Shown: positions 40,217 to 49,713, counted from the stretch's first letter. The stretch is 64,000 nucleotides of DNA from Streptomyces sp. A2-16 (GCF_018128905.1 NZ_CP063808.1:3906001-3970000), one strand, 5' to 3'. Numbers and translations: made by a program. Notes: generated by a model not told the origin, from the letters alone.

Positions 40217-41938
40217 TTGCCCACCCCGCTCGACCACGAGTTCGTCCGGTCGGCGGCCCGCGCCGCCGACCGGCAGGCCGTCCCGCTGGCGGCCGGCCCC
40301 GACGAGGAACCCGCCGGTGTGCCGCACCGTGGTCTGGCGCGGCGGGTGAGAACCCTGGTCGCGGCGTACCGTTCCCCGGACTCGGCACTGCACGGCAGCG
40401 CACAGGCCGTCGCCGCCGCGCTGAGCCACCTGCGCGCGCTGCGGGCCGTGCAGACCGACACCGGCCTCTTCGCCGGCGGCGACAACGTGCAGTCGCCGCC
40501 GGACTCCGCGTTCACCGTCAACGACGTGTGCGACGCGTACGTCCTCGCCGCCGGCGCCGGACCGGAACTGCACGACGTCACCGCCGCGCTCGCCGAGATC
40601 GCCCGCGCCGCCACGGGCAGTCTCCTGACCGGTGGCGTGCACACCCCCAACCACCGCTGGGAGCTGTGCGCGGCGCTCGCCCGGCTGCACCGGTCCTTCC
40701 CCGACGACCGGCTCCTCGACCGTGTCGAGCAGTGGCTCTCCGAGGGCGTCGACATCGACGCGGAGGGCCTGTACTCGGAACGGAGCGCCGTCTACGCGTC
40801 CCACGTGTCCAACCCCTCGCTGCTCCTGCTCGCCGAGGTCCTCGGCCGCGCGGACCTGCTGGCCGCCGTCGAACGCAACCTCGCCACCACCCTGGACCTC
40901 ATCAGGCCGGACGGCACGGTGGAGACCGTCCACTCGCGCCGCCAGGACCAGAACCACCCGTTCCCGCTGGCGCCCTACCTGCCGCACTACCGGCTGCTCG
41001 CGGTCCGCACCGGCCGCGGCGACTTCAGCCGGGCGGCACGGCTGGCGGCGGCCGCCGGCATCGACGACCCCGACCTGCTCGCCGAGACCCTCCTGACCCC
41101 GGACCTGTGCTGCCCCTTGCCCACGCCTGCCGCCAGGACCCTGCCCCGCGAGCGGTACCTCACCACGGCCCGCCTCGCCGCCCGCGCCTCGGCCACCGCG
41201 CAGACGGTGGTGTACGGCGGATCCGACGTGCCCGAGCACCGGCGCATCCGCTCGGGCCTCGCCTGCAACCCCACCTTCCTGCGGCTGTTCGCCGGCGACG
41301 CCGTCCTCGACGCGGTCCGCCTCTCGCGGGGCTTCTTCGACCTCGGCCCGTTCCGCGCCGCCGACACCCGACGCCTCGGCGAGGGCCGGTACCTGCTCAC
41401 CGAGACCCTCACGGCCGCCTACTACCAGCCGCTCCCGCCGGACCGGCGACGGGCCGACGGCGCCTACCGGCTGGTGGACGACGGCCGCTTCTCGGCCTCG
41501 ATGGCCTTCCCGGACCGGCCCCGGGACGAGGTCTCGCACACCACCCGTGTCGAGGTGGACCTGCGGGACGACGGCGCCGACCTGCGCATCGACATCAGCG
41601 GACCACGGGTGCCCTGGGCGCTCGAACTCACCTTCCGGCCGGGCGGTGACCTGGAGGGCGCCGTGCCGATCGACGAGGGACGCTGGTGCCTTGCGACCGA
41701 TCCGATGACCTACCGGGTCGGCGACGACGAGATCAGGGTCGAGGCCGCGGTCGAGGCGGGCGAACCGCTCGCCGGGCCGGACCGGAGCGACCTGCTGCGG
41801 TACGACCCGGGTCAGGACCACACCGTGGTGGGCGGCACCGACGCGACGGCCGGACACCGCGTCTACCTCGGCGGGATGGGCCCGCACACACTGACCGTCG
41901 CACTGCACGCCACCGCCGTCACAGCCACGAAGGGCTGA
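40217..41938 (+). CDS. Unassigned cytoplasmic protein of a sugar locus, toroid plus beta architecture (candidate lyase/hydrolase)
   Basis: The frame starts best at the TTG at 40217, with GAAGGA seven bases upstream and two bases after the permease stop. The 573-residue product has no signal peptide. About the first 370 residues are helical, with repeated Leu/Ala helices like an alpha/alpha toroid and conserved-looking spots such as TPNHRWELCAALA, YSERSAVYASHVSNPS and SRRQDQNHPF (Asn-His, Tyr, Arg, His residues that could be catalytic). The last 200 residues are beta-rich. This layout recalls heparinase II/III and alginate-lyase families, but I cannot place it in one. Context predicts action on an imported oligosaccharide. 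Confidence 0.6.
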   Translation: MPTPLDHEFVRSAARAADRQAVPLAAGPDEEPAGVPHRGLARRVRTLVAAYRSPDSALHGSAQAVAAALSHLRALRAVQTDTGLFAGGDNVQSPPDSAFTVNDVCDAYVLAAGAGPELHDVTAALAEIARAATGSLLTGGVHTPNHRWELCAALARLHRSFPDDRLLDRVEQWLSEGVDIDAEGLYSERSAVYASHVSNPSLLLLAEVLGRADLLAAVERNLATTLDLIRPDGTVETVHSRRQDQNHPFPLAPYLPHYRLLAVRTGRGDFSRAARLAAAAGIDDPDLLAETLLTPDLCCPLPTPAARTLPRERYLTTARLAARASATAQTVVYGGSDVPEHRRIRSGLACNPTFLRLFAGDAVLDAVRLSRGFFDLGPFRAADTRRLGEGRYLLTETLTAAYYQPLPPDRRRADGAYRLVDDGRFSASMAFPDRPRDEVSHTTRVEVDLRDDGADLRIDISGPRVPWALELTFRPGGDLEGAVPIDEGRWCLATDPMTYRVGDDEIRVEAAVEAGEPLAGPDRSDLLRYDPGQDHTVVGGTDATAGHRVYLGGMGPHTLTVALHATAVTATKG

Positions 41939-41943
41939 TCCCC

Positions 41944-43779
41944 GTGCACCTCCCTCGCCAGCTCGGCCCGCTGCACGACCTCCCGGACACCCCGGAGGCC
42001 TACGACGCCGTACTCGCCGACGTCACCGAGCAGGCCCTCGCCCGGCTGACCCCCGAGGGCAACCTCGAACACCCCGACTGCGACGACGACATCGGCGACA
42101 CCTCCCTCGGCATCACCTCCCTGCTCGCGTTCGCCTGGCAACGGACCAAGGACCCGCGGCTGCCGGAGGCCGTCGCACGCAGCCTCGCCTTCCATCTGCG
42201 CGAGCGGGTGTACACCGACGACAACCCGGGCTACCCGAACCTGAGGCTGCGCGATTCCGGTCTGCCGTACGCCCGTTACACCCTGGCGGCCGGCGCCCAC
42301 CCCATCGGCGACTGGCCGAGCACGGTGTGGGCCCTGCTCCAGGCGGTGAACGTCCTCGACGCGGCGGACGGCCTGGTCGAGGACGGGCAGCGCGCCGAAC
42401 TCCTCGACGTGGCCCGCGGATACTGGCGCTGGCTGACCGAGGCGACCTTCTTCAACCCGCAGGAGGCGGGCAACCAGGCGATCGGCTGTGTCGTCGGCGG
42501 CCTGATGCTGGCGGCCCACCTGCCGGGCCCGGAGGCGGAACCGGTCCGCGCGCTGGCCCTGCGGCTGTACCGGGACGAGATCCACGCACACCGGGTCGTG
42601 GACCGGGGCGCGGCCCTGCCCCCCGAGCACGGCGGCGCCTACGACAACAACTACGGCCCGATCTCCCTGTCCTTCCTCGCCCAGGCCCACCGGGTCAGCG
42701 GCGAGGAGATCTTCGCCGAGGACGGCGAGACCCTGGCCCGCTACATCGACGCCCGCCTGACCAACGGCGGCTTCGACAACGGCGGCCCCCGCTACAGCGA
42801 ACAGCACTCCGCCTTCGAGTCGGTGCTCGGGCTGCGCTACTTCGGCGCCCGTGTCGGCGCCGACCTGGGCCGCTACCGGGGTGACACCAACTGGGGCCGG
42901 CACGCGGTCAAGGCGGACGGGGGAGTGGACGGCCACTTCGCCTGGATGCTGGTCTGGCAGATCCAGGACACCACGCGCTGGCACCGGGAGCCGTCCACGA
43001 GGACCGCCCGCCACCAGCTGCGCGCGGGCACCGTCTCGGTGGCCTTCGACTCCCGGCTGACTCCGGCGGTCGTCGAGGCGGGCGGCACCTACTACCTGCC
43101 CGCGGCCGTCAACCGCCAGCACGGCTTCGGTCCGGTCGTCGACGGCTTCCTGCTGTGCCGCCCCATGGGCGAGGTCCGGGTCCGTGACGTACGCACCGAC
43201 GGCCTCACCGCCAAGCTGGTCACCAAGCCGGTCGTCGGCCGCGACCACGTCCTGCGCCACCTGCAGTCCCTGTACGTCACCGACGGCACGAACCTGTGGA
43301 CCACGGTGACCGTGGAACGCCTTCCCGGCACGCCCTACCTGCTGGCCGGGCTGCCGTACGCCGAGGACGACGGCGACAGGGTGCGCCGGACGGCCGAGGG
43401 CGAGGTCGCCTCCGTGGGCACCCTGCGGCTGACGCACCCCGGGACGGAGGGCATCGACCACTTCGACGCCCGCTCGGAGACGACCCAGGAGCAGGCCGCC
43501 TTCGCACTGGCCGCCGACCCGCGCGGCTACGGCAACCCCGACGAGGGCTGGGGCCACCTGGTCTCCTCGACCGCCCTGGAAGCCGACCCCGTCCCGGACG
43601 CACCGGCCGACCTGCACGCCTTCGCCGTCCGCTACGGCCCCGCGGCCGCCCCCCTCACGGCGACCTTCACGCGCGACGGCGCCGGACTGACGGTCCGCAC
43701 CGAGGCGTTCACGGCACGGCTCGGCGATCCGGCGGGCGACGCCCACGGCGAGCCGGAACTGACGCTGTCCGTCCGCTGA
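41944..43779 (+). CDS. Second unassigned cytoplasmic toroid-plus-beta protein of the sugar locus
   Basis: Start is the GTG at 41944, about ten bases after AAGGG and five bases behind the previous stop. The 611-residue product lacks a signal peptide. Residues to about 330 are helical with EAGNQAIGCVVGGLMLAA, PEHGGAYDNNYGPISLSFL and GGPRYSEQHSAFESVLGLRY; Asn, Tyr and His in these segments look like active-site residues of toroid lyases or hydrolases. The rest is beta-rich (AGTVSVAFDSRLTP, TYYLPAAVNRQHGFGP). It is similar in plan but not obviously in sequence to the protein before it. Function is not known; an intracellular glycan lyase or hydrolase is the best guess. Confidence 0.6.
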   Translation: MHLPRQLGPLHDLPDTPEAYDAVLADVTEQALARLTPEGNLEHPDCDDDIGDTSLGITSLLAFAWQRTKDPRLPEAVARSLAFHLRERVYTDDNPGYPNLRLRDSGLPYARYTLAAGAHPIGDWPSTVWALLQAVNVLDAADGLVEDGQRAELLDVARGYWRWLTEATFFNPQEAGNQAIGCVVGGLMLAAHLPGPEAEPVRALALRLYRDEIHAHRVVDRGAALPPEHGGAYDNNYGPISLSFLAQAHRVSGEEIFAEDGETLARYIDARLTNGGFDNGGPRYSEQHSAFESVLGLRYFGARVGADLGRYRGDTNWGRHAVKADGGVDGHFAWMLVWQIQDTTRWHREPSTRTARHQLRAGTVSVAFDSRLTPAVVEAGGTYYLPAAVNRQHGFGPVVDGFLLCRPMGEVRVRDVRTDGLTAKLVTKPVVGRDHVLRHLQSLYVTDGTNLWTTVTVERLPGTPYLLAGLPYAEDDGDRVRRTAEGEVASVGTLRLTHPGTEGIDHFDARSETTQEQAAFALAADPRGYGNPDEGWGHLVSSTALEADPVPDAPADLHAFAVRYGPAAAPLTATFTRDGAGLTVRTEAFTARLGDPAGDAHGEPELTLSVR

Positions 43780-43795
43780 GGCGCCGCGGAGGCGG

Positions 43796-44452
43796 TCACA
43801 CGTCCACGCGGGGCAGCGCCGACACGGGCACCACGAGGTCGGCGCGGTCCCGCGTGGCCGCCACCAGCTCGGCGTTGGCCTGGTCGGAGCGCCGTACCCA
43901 GGCGACCGCCTGCTCGTGGGTCTTGCCGAACTCCTCGTGCCGGGCGACCAGTCGGCGCACCCGCTCGTCCTCGTCGAGCTCGCAGAACCACACCTCGTCC
44001 AGGGCGGGCCGGACCCGCGCCCACGCGCCGGTGTCGAGCAGCAGGTAGTTCCCCTCGGTCACGACCAGACGGGCCGTCGGCGGCACCGGGATCACCCCGG
44101 CGACGGGCTGCTCCAGTACCCGCTCGAAGCCGGGCGCGTACACGATGTCGCCGTCCGTCTCCTCGCGCAGCCGCCGCAGCAGGGCCGCGTACCCCGCCGC
44201 GTCGAAGGTCTCGGGCGCCCCCTTGCGGTCGCGCAGCCCGAGCCGGTCCAGCTCCACGTCGGCGAGGTGGAAGCCGTCCATGGGGACATGCGCCACCCAC
44301 GGCTTGCCGGAGCCGTTGAGCGCGCGCACCAGATGCTCGGCGAGCGTCGTCTTGCCCGCGCCGGGGGCGCCGGCGACACCGAGGACGGCCCGGCCCCCGG
44401 GACGGCAGAGGGCGCGGGCGCGGACGAGGAGGTCGTCGAAGGTCAGCGGCAC
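43796..44452 (-). CDS. P-loop nucleoside/sugar kinase-like protein (uridine kinase/PRK family)
   Basis: Start is the GTG at 44452; no strong ribosome site is visible. The 218-residue protein has Walker A GVAGAPGAGKTT, then HVPMDGFHLADVELDRLG (the substrate-side DGFH motif of the uridine kinase, phosphoribulokinase and pantothenate kinase group), and VVTEGNYLLLD. In this subfamily the substrate is often a sugar such as fructose or a nucleoside. It runs against the operon on both sides, with 16 bases to the convergent stop, so it has its own promoter within the sugar locus. Confidence 0.82.
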   Translation of the reverse strand: MPLTFDDLLVRARALCRPGGRAVLGVAGAPGAGKTTLAEHLVRALNGSGKPWVAHVPMDGFHLADVELDRLGLRDRKGAPETFDAAGYAALLRRLREETDGDIVYAPGFERVLEQPVAGVIPVPPTARLVVTEGNYLLLDTGAWARVRPALDEVWFCELDEDERVRRLVARHEEFGKTHEQAVAWVRRSDQANAELVAATRDRADLVVPVSALPRVDV

Positions 44453-44532
44453 ACCGCAGAGTGTGTCATCCGGCGCCGGGACGATGACTCCGGGTCGGCC
44501 AGGCACCCTGGAGTACGGAAGGAGCGCCGACC

Positions 44533-44955
44533 GTGCCCCACGACTTTCACGACCCCCGTGCCCCCGACGACGAGACACAGATCCGCACCCTGATCACCGG
44601 ATGGGCCCAAGCGGTCCACCGCGGCGACCTCGCCGGGGTGATCGCCGACCACGCCCAGGACATCGTGATGTTCGACGTGCCTCCGCCCCACCACGGCATC
44701 CGGGGCCTCGCCGCCTACCGCGCCCACTGGCCGCCCTTCTTCGCCTGGCAGGCCCAGGGCGCACGCTTCGACATCGAGTCCCTGGACATCACCGCCGGCA
44801 GGGACGTCGCGTACGCCCACGCCCTGGTGCGCTGCGCCACCCCGGAGGAACTCGCCGCCCACCCCGGCTTCCGGCTCCGGCTGACCTTCGGTCTGCGCAA
44901 GGAGCGCGGCCGCTGGCTGGTCGCCCACGAGCACCACTCCTTCCCGCACGACTGA
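44533..44955 (+). CDS. NTF2/SnoaL-like protein (YybH type)
   Basis: GGAAGGAG lies eight bases before the GTG start. The 140-residue protein is an NTF2-like cone fold: TLITGWAQAVHRGDLAGVIADHAQDIVMFDVPPP at the start and RLTFGLRKERGRWLVAHEHHS at the end. The final His pair is typical of the calcium/calmodulin-kinase-association-like subgroup. Its role is unknown; it may be a small binding protein or isomerase. It lies between the divergent kinase gene and the phosphoglucomutase gene and could belong to either. Confidence 0.78.
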   Translation: MPHDFHDPRAPDDETQIRTLITGWAQAVHRGDLAGVIADHAQDIVMFDVPPPHHGIRGLAAYRAHWPPFFAWQAQGARFDIESLDITAGRDVAYAHALVRCATPEELAAHPGFRLRLTFGLRKERGRWLVAHEHHSFPHD

Positions 44956-44989
44956 ATCCACCTGTTGACGAAGCGAAAGGCGGGGAACC

Positions 44990-45736
44990 GTGTCCTGTAT
45001 GAAGGAGCTCGGTCTGCCCGAAGAGATCAAGGCCTGCCTGTTCGACCTCGACGGGGTCGTCACCAGGACGGCCGTCGTGCACGCGGCCGCCTGGAAGGAG
45101 ATGTTCGACGCGTTCCTGCGCGACCGCGAGGGGGATCGTTTCCGGCCCTTCGACGGCGACGACTACGACAAGTACGTCGACGGCCTGCCGCGCGCCGACG
45201 GGGTGCGCACCTTCCTCGCCTCCCGCGGCATCGAACTGCCGGACGGGAACCCGGACGACCCGCCGGGCGCCGAGACGGTCCACGGCCTGGGCAACCGCAA
45301 GAACGCCCTCGTCCTGGAGAAGATCCGCACCGACGGCGTCGAGGCCTACGACGACACCCTGACCTACATCCGCGCGGCCCGCGCCCGGGGGCTGCGCACC
45401 GCGATCGTCTCCTCCAGCGCCAACTGCCGTGACGTACTGCGCGCGATCGACGCCGAGGACCTCTTCGACGTACGCATCGACGGCGTGGTCGCGGCCGAGC
45501 GCGGGCTGCCCGGGAAGCCGCACCCCGACACCTTCCTCGCCGCCGCCCACGACCTGGGCCTGGACGCCCCCCGGTCCGCCGTCTTCGAGGACGCCCTCGC
45601 CGGCATGGACGCGGGCCGCGCCGGAGGCTTCGGCTACGTCGTCGGCCTCGACCGGGTGGGACAGAGCGACGCGCTCTACGAGCACGGCGCCGACATCGTG
45701 GTGAAGGGTCTCGCCGAACTGGAAGGACACGCGTGA
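44990..45736 (+). CDS. pgmB: Beta-phosphoglucomutase-type HAD phosphatase/mutase
   Basis: A 248-residue HAD-superfamily protein starting with GTG. Motif I is FDLDGVVT with nucleophile D19 and acid/base D21; VVSSSANC is motif II, KPHPDTFLAAA holds the motif III Lys, and VFEDALAGMDAG is motif IV. It would convert beta-glucose 1-phosphate, released by an inverting disaccharide phosphorylase, to glucose 6-phosphate. The gene overlaps the GH65 phosphorylase gene by four bases (GTGA), the classic pairing for this pathway. A related name used is ycjU. Simple phosphatase activity is less likely in this context. Confidence 0.85.
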   Translation: MSCMKELGLPEEIKACLFDLDGVVTRTAVVHAAAWKEMFDAFLRDREGDRFRPFDGDDYDKYVDGLPRADGVRTFLASRGIELPDGNPDDPPGAETVHGLGNRKNALVLEKIRTDGVEAYDDTLTYIRAARARGLRTAIVSSSANCRDVLRAIDAEDLFDVRIDGVVAAERGLPGKPHPDTFLAAAHDLGLDAPRSAVFEDALAGMDAGRAGGFGYVVGLDRVGQSDALYEHGADIVVKGLAELEGHA

Positions 45737-48087
45737 TCAGCCAACGCTCCTACACCGTCGAGCCCTGGGCCGTCCGCGAGACCGACCTGAACCTCGACGT
45801 CCTCGCCCAGAGCGAGTCCGTGTTCGCGCTGTCCAACGGCCATGTCGGCTGGCGCGGCAACCTCGACGAGGGCGAACCCCACGGCCTGCCCGGCTCCTAC
45901 CTCAACGGCGTCCACGAACTGCACCCGCTGCCGTACGCGGAGGCCGGTTACGGCTACCCGGAGTCCGGCCAGACCGTCATCGACGTCACCAACGGCAAGA
46001 TCGTGCGGCTCCTCGTCGACGACGAGCCCTTCGACCTGCGCTACGGCCGGCTCGTCGCGCACGAACGCACCCTCGACCTGCGCCGGGGCGTACTGGAGCG
46101 GTCCTGCGAATGGATCTCACCGGCCGGATCGCGGATACGGGTGCGCTCGACCCGGCTCGTCTCGCTCACCCAGCGGGCGATCGCCGCCGTGGCCTACGAG
46201 GTGGAGCCCGTCGACAGCCGCACCCGTGTGGTGATCCAGTCCGAACTCGTCACCAACGAGAGCCTGCCCGCGGCCAACGGCGACCCGCGCGCCTCGAAGG
46301 TCCTCAAGTCGCCCCTGGAGCACGAGGAGGGCTTCGCCGACGGCACCCGGCTGCGGCTGGTGCACCGCACCCGGCACAGCGGACTGCGGGTCGCCGTGGC
46401 CGCCGACCATGTGATCGAGGGACCCGAGCGCACCACCACCGACAGCGAGGACACGGTGGACCTGGCCCGGCTGACCGTCACCTCCGTCCTGGAGCCGGGA
46501 CAGCGGCTGCGGGTGGAGAAGCTGGTCGCCCACGGCTGGTCCGGCGCCCGCTCCCGGCCCGCGATGAGCGACCAGGTCGACGCGGCGCTGGCGGCCGCGG
46601 CCCACAGCGGCTGGGACGGACTCCTGGACGAACAGCGAAGCTACCTCGACGACTTCTGGGCCCGCGCCGACGTCGAGGTCGACGGCGACGAGGAGATCCA
46701 GCAGGCCGTCCGCTTCGCCCTCTTCCACGTGCTCCAGGCAGGCGCCCGCGCGGAACAACGCGCCATCCCCGCCAAGGGACTGACCGGCTCCGGCTACGAC
46801 GGGCACGCCTTCTGGGACACCGAGACCTTCGTGCTGCCGCTGCTCACCTACACCGAACCCGCCGCGGTCGGCGAGGCCCTGCGCTGGCGTCAGAAGACCC
46901 TGCCCGCCGCCCGCGAGCGCGCCGTGCAGCTCGGACTGGACGGCGCCGCGTTCCCCTGGCGGACCATCGACGGCTCGGAGGGCTCGGCGTACTGGCCCGC
47001 GGGCACCGCCGCCTTCCACATCAACGCGGCCGTCGCCGACGCCGTGGTGCGCTACACCGAGGCCACCGGCGACACCGACTTCGAACGCGACACCGGCGTG
47101 GAACTCCTCGTGGAAACGGCCCGGCTGTGGCGTTCGCTCGGCCACCACGACCACCACGGCGTCTTCCACATCGACGGTGTCACCGGCCCCGACGAGTACA
47201 GCGCGGTCGCCGACGACAACACGTACACCAACCTCATGGCCCGCGCGAACCTCCTCGCGGCCGCCGAGGCCTGCGGCCGCCACCCCGAGCGGGCCGCCGC
47301 GTTCGGCGTCGACGACGAGGAGAGCGCCGCCTGGCGGGACGCCGCCGAGGCCGTCCACGTCCCGTACAACGACGAACTCGGCGTGCACGAACAGCACGCG
47401 GGCTTCACCCGGTACCAGCAGTGGGACTTCGACGGCACCCGCGCCGACCAGTACCCGCTGATGCTGCACTTCCCCTACTTCGACCTCTACCGCAAACAGG
47501 TCGTCAAACAGGCGGACCTGGTGCTGGCCATGTACATGTGCAGCGGTTGGTTCGAGGAGTTCCACGACGAGGAGCAGATCGCCCGCAACTTCGCCTACTA
47601 CGAACCGCTGACCGTCCGGGACTCCTCCCTGTCGGCCTGCGTCCAGGCGGTCGTCGCCGCCCGCTCCGGACATCTCTCGCTGGCCTACGCCTACACGGCC
47701 GAGGCGGCCCTGATGGACCTGGCCGACCTGGCGAACAACACCCGCGACGGACTCCACATCGCCTCCCTGGCCGGCACCTGGACCGCCCTCGTCGCCGGGT
47801 TCGGCGGGCTGCGCCGCGACGGCGGCTCGCTGCGCTTCGCGCCCCGGCTGCCCGAGCGGTTCAGCCGCCTCGCCTTCAACCTCCGGCTCCTGGGCCGCTG
47901 TCTGCGGGTGGAGATCGGCCCGGACAAGGCGACGTACACCCTGATGTCGGGTGATCCACTGACGATCCGCCACCACGACGACACCCTGACCGTCAACGGC
48001 GACGGCCCGGTCGTCCGCCCGGTCCCACCCCCCGAGGACCGTCCGGTCCCGAGCCAGCCGGCGCACCGCGGTCCCCGCGCCCGCTGA
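45733..48087 (+). CDS. GH65-family glycoside phosphorylase (kojibiose/maltose/trehalose phosphorylase-like)
   Basis: A 784-residue protein whose GTG start overlaps the pgmB stop. It has the GH65 N-terminal beta-sandwich (FALSNGHVGWRGNLDEG), the alpha/alpha barrel with HAFWDTETFVLPLL, and the catalytic acid E488 in GVTGPDEYSAVADDN. KQADLVLAMYM and the C-terminal GLHIASLAGTW complete the family pattern. Inverting GH65 phosphorylases split an alpha-glucosyl disaccharide with phosphate to give beta-glucose 1-phosphate, the substrate of the coupled mutase. The exact disaccharide cannot be told from sequence. Hydrolases also occur in GH65, but the pgmB coupling argues for phosphorolysis. Confidence 0.88.
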   Translation: MISQRSYTVEPWAVRETDLNLDVLAQSESVFALSNGHVGWRGNLDEGEPHGLPGSYLNGVHELHPLPYAEAGYGYPESGQTVIDVTNGKIVRLLVDDEPFDLRYGRLVAHERTLDLRRGVLERSCEWISPAGSRIRVRSTRLVSLTQRAIAAVAYEVEPVDSRTRVVIQSELVTNESLPAANGDPRASKVLKSPLEHEEGFADGTRLRLVHRTRHSGLRVAVAADHVIEGPERTTTDSEDTVDLARLTVTSVLEPGQRLRVEKLVAHGWSGARSRPAMSDQVDAALAAAAHSGWDGLLDEQRSYLDDFWARADVEVDGDEEIQQAVRFALFHVLQAGARAEQRAIPAKGLTGSGYDGHAFWDTETFVLPLLTYTEPAAVGEALRWRQKTLPAARERAVQLGLDGAAFPWRTIDGSEGSAYWPAGTAAFHINAAVADAVVRYTEATGDTDFERDTGVELLVETARLWRSLGHHDHHGVFHIDGVTGPDEYSAVADDNTYTNLMARANLLAAAEACGRHPERAAAFGVDDEESAAWRDAAEAVHVPYNDELGVHEQHAGFTRYQQWDFDGTRADQYPLMLHFPYFDLYRKQVVKQADLVLAMYMCSGWFEEFHDEEQIARNFAYYEPLTVRDSSLSACVQAVVAARSGHLSLAYAYTAEAALMDLADLANNTRDGLHIASLAGTWTALVAGFGGLRRDGGSLRFAPRLPERFSRLAFNLRLLGRCLRVEIGPDKATYTLMSGDPLTIRHHDDTLTVNGDGPVVRPVPPPEDRPVPSQPAHRGPRAR

Positions 48088-48093
48088 CCCCTA

Positions 48094-48116
48094 CGGCGCT
48101 ATCCGGACAGGCGCCG
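48094..48116 (+). terminator. Weak hairpin after the GH65 gene
   Basis: CGGCGC and GCGCCG form a six-pair stem around an 11-base loop, seven bases behind the stop codon. It is a modest candidate for the end of the sugar-locus transcript. Confidence 0.4.
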
Positions 48117-48225
48117 CTTGGCCGAACACCACCCTGCACCCCCTGCTGCCGCGGGTTACTTTGTCCATGTTTTTTCGAATGGATCAGGTCCCCGCGGCAT
48201 ACGGGGTGAGGGGTGGACGAGGACG

Positions 48226-49713
48226 ATGGCTCACGGGGACAGCGCCCTGCTCGTCGGTGCGCGACGACGCAACCCGCCGCCCGGCCCCGACGGCCTGGTG
48301 CGGGCCCGGGGAAACCGGCTGATCGCCGCGGTGGCCGCCGCCTTCACCCTGACCCAGCTCCTCCTGGTCCGCCCCGGCATGGGCCTCGGCTGGGACGAGA
48401 CCGTCTACGTCAGCCAGGTCGGAACCCAGGCCCCGGCCGCCTTCTTCAGCGCCCCGCGCGCCCGCGGGGTCTCGCTGCTGGTCGCGCCGATCGCGAGCTG
48501 GTCGACCTCCACCGAACTCCTGCGCGTCTACCTCGCCGTGCTGTCGGGCCTCGGCCTCTACCTGGCCCTGCACGCCTGGCGCGGCCTCTTCCCGGACCGT
48601 GTCCTCGCCGTCGGCGGCGCCCTGTTCGCCTCCCTGTGGATCACGGTGTTCTACGGCCCTCAGGCCATGCCCAACTACTGGGTCGCGGTCGGCGGGCTGG
48701 GCGCGGTGGGCTGCTTCCTGCGGGCCCGTGAGCATCCGAGGGCGCTGTGGGGAGTCGTGGCGGGGGTCGCGCTCATGGCGTGGATGCGCCCCACCGACGC
48801 CGTGTGGGTCACCCTCCCGCTGCTCGTCGCCGCCGCCGTCACCCGCCGCCTTCGGCCCGCCGTCGCGCTCGTGGCAGGACTGGCCGCGGGCGGTGCCCAG
48901 TGGGTGATCGAGGCGTACACGAGTTACGGCGGCCTGGCCGAGCGACTGCACGAGGGCTCCCGCATCCAGGGCGGCCTCGGCCCGCAGTTCGCCGTCGACG
49001 ACCAACTGCGCAGCCTGGGCGGCCGGGCCCTGTGCCGTCCGTGCACGGGACCGCTGCCGGACCCCGCCGTCATGGCCTGGTGGGCCGTTCTCCCGCTGCT
49101 GGCCGCCGTGGGCCTGGTGGTCGCCGTCCGGGCCAGGCGCCCGCGCCGCACCCTCGTCCCACTGGCCTGCGCCGCGACGGCCGCCCTGCCCTACCTGTTC
49201 CTCATCGGCTACGCGGCGCCCCGCTTCCTGCTGCCCGCCTACGCCCTGCTCGCGATCCCGGTCGCCGACGCGCTGTTCCATCTGGCGACCACCCCGGCGG
49301 GCCGGTGGCGCCCGGTCGCCGCGGTGCTGCTCGGGATCGGTCTGACGGGCCATCTGGCGGTGCAGTACGCCGTGCTGGAGCGCGCGGTGCACCGCACCAC
49401 GCGCGACCACCGCGACTGGGCCCGCACCGCCACCGAGCTCAACCGGCTCGGGGTGCGCCCGCCGTGTCTGCTCACCGGCCGCCTGTCGGTCCCCGTCGCT
49501 TACTACGCCGGGTGCACGTCGGCGGCGGCGTTCGGCCACAACACCAACAGCACCGAGTCCGGGATCGTCGGGGCGTCCCGCCACATGCCGGTCGCCGTCC
49601 TGACCCGGCCCGGCGGCGCGCCGCCCGCCTACGCCCGCGACTGGCCCACCCTGTCCGCCGCCGGACTGGACATCCACGTCGCGCCGAACGTGAGCGGACG
49701 CGGGCCGACATGA
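48226..49713 (+). CDS. GT39-like integral membrane glycosyltransferase
   Basis: The ATG at 48226 follows a GAGGA/GAGGGG-rich leader. The 495-residue protein has about ten helices. The first loop bears the GT-C acidic pair in LGWDETVYVSQVG, and its C-terminal part is soluble-like with a Cys pair. It should move a sugar from a polyprenyl-phosphate carrier onto an envelope acceptor. Its ATG-coupled downstream neighbour is a flippase-like membrane protein, so the two may form a small envelope-glycan module. A TTGTCC near 48161 could be part of the promoter. Confidence 0.75.
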   Translation: MAHGDSALLVGARRRNPPPGPDGLVRARGNRLIAAVAAAFTLTQLLLVRPGMGLGWDETVYVSQVGTQAPAAFFSAPRARGVSLLVAPIASWSTSTELLRVYLAVLSGLGLYLALHAWRGLFPDRVLAVGGALFASLWITVFYGPQAMPNYWVAVGGLGAVGCFLRAREHPRALWGVVAGVALMAWMRPTDAVWVTLPLLVAAAVTRRLRPAVALVAGLAAGGAQWVIEAYTSYGGLAERLHEGSRIQGGLGPQFAVDDQLRSLGGRALCRPCTGPLPDPAVMAWWAVLPLLAAVGLVVAVRARRPRRTLVPLACAATAALPYLFLIGYAAPRFLLPAYALLAIPVADALFHLATTPAGRWRPVAAVLLGIGLTGHLAVQYAVLERAVHRTTRDHRDWARTATELNRLGVRPPCLLTGRLSVPVAYYAGCTSAAAFGHNTNSTESGIVGASRHMPVAVLTRPGGAPPAYARDWPTLSAAGLDIHVAPNVSGRGPT

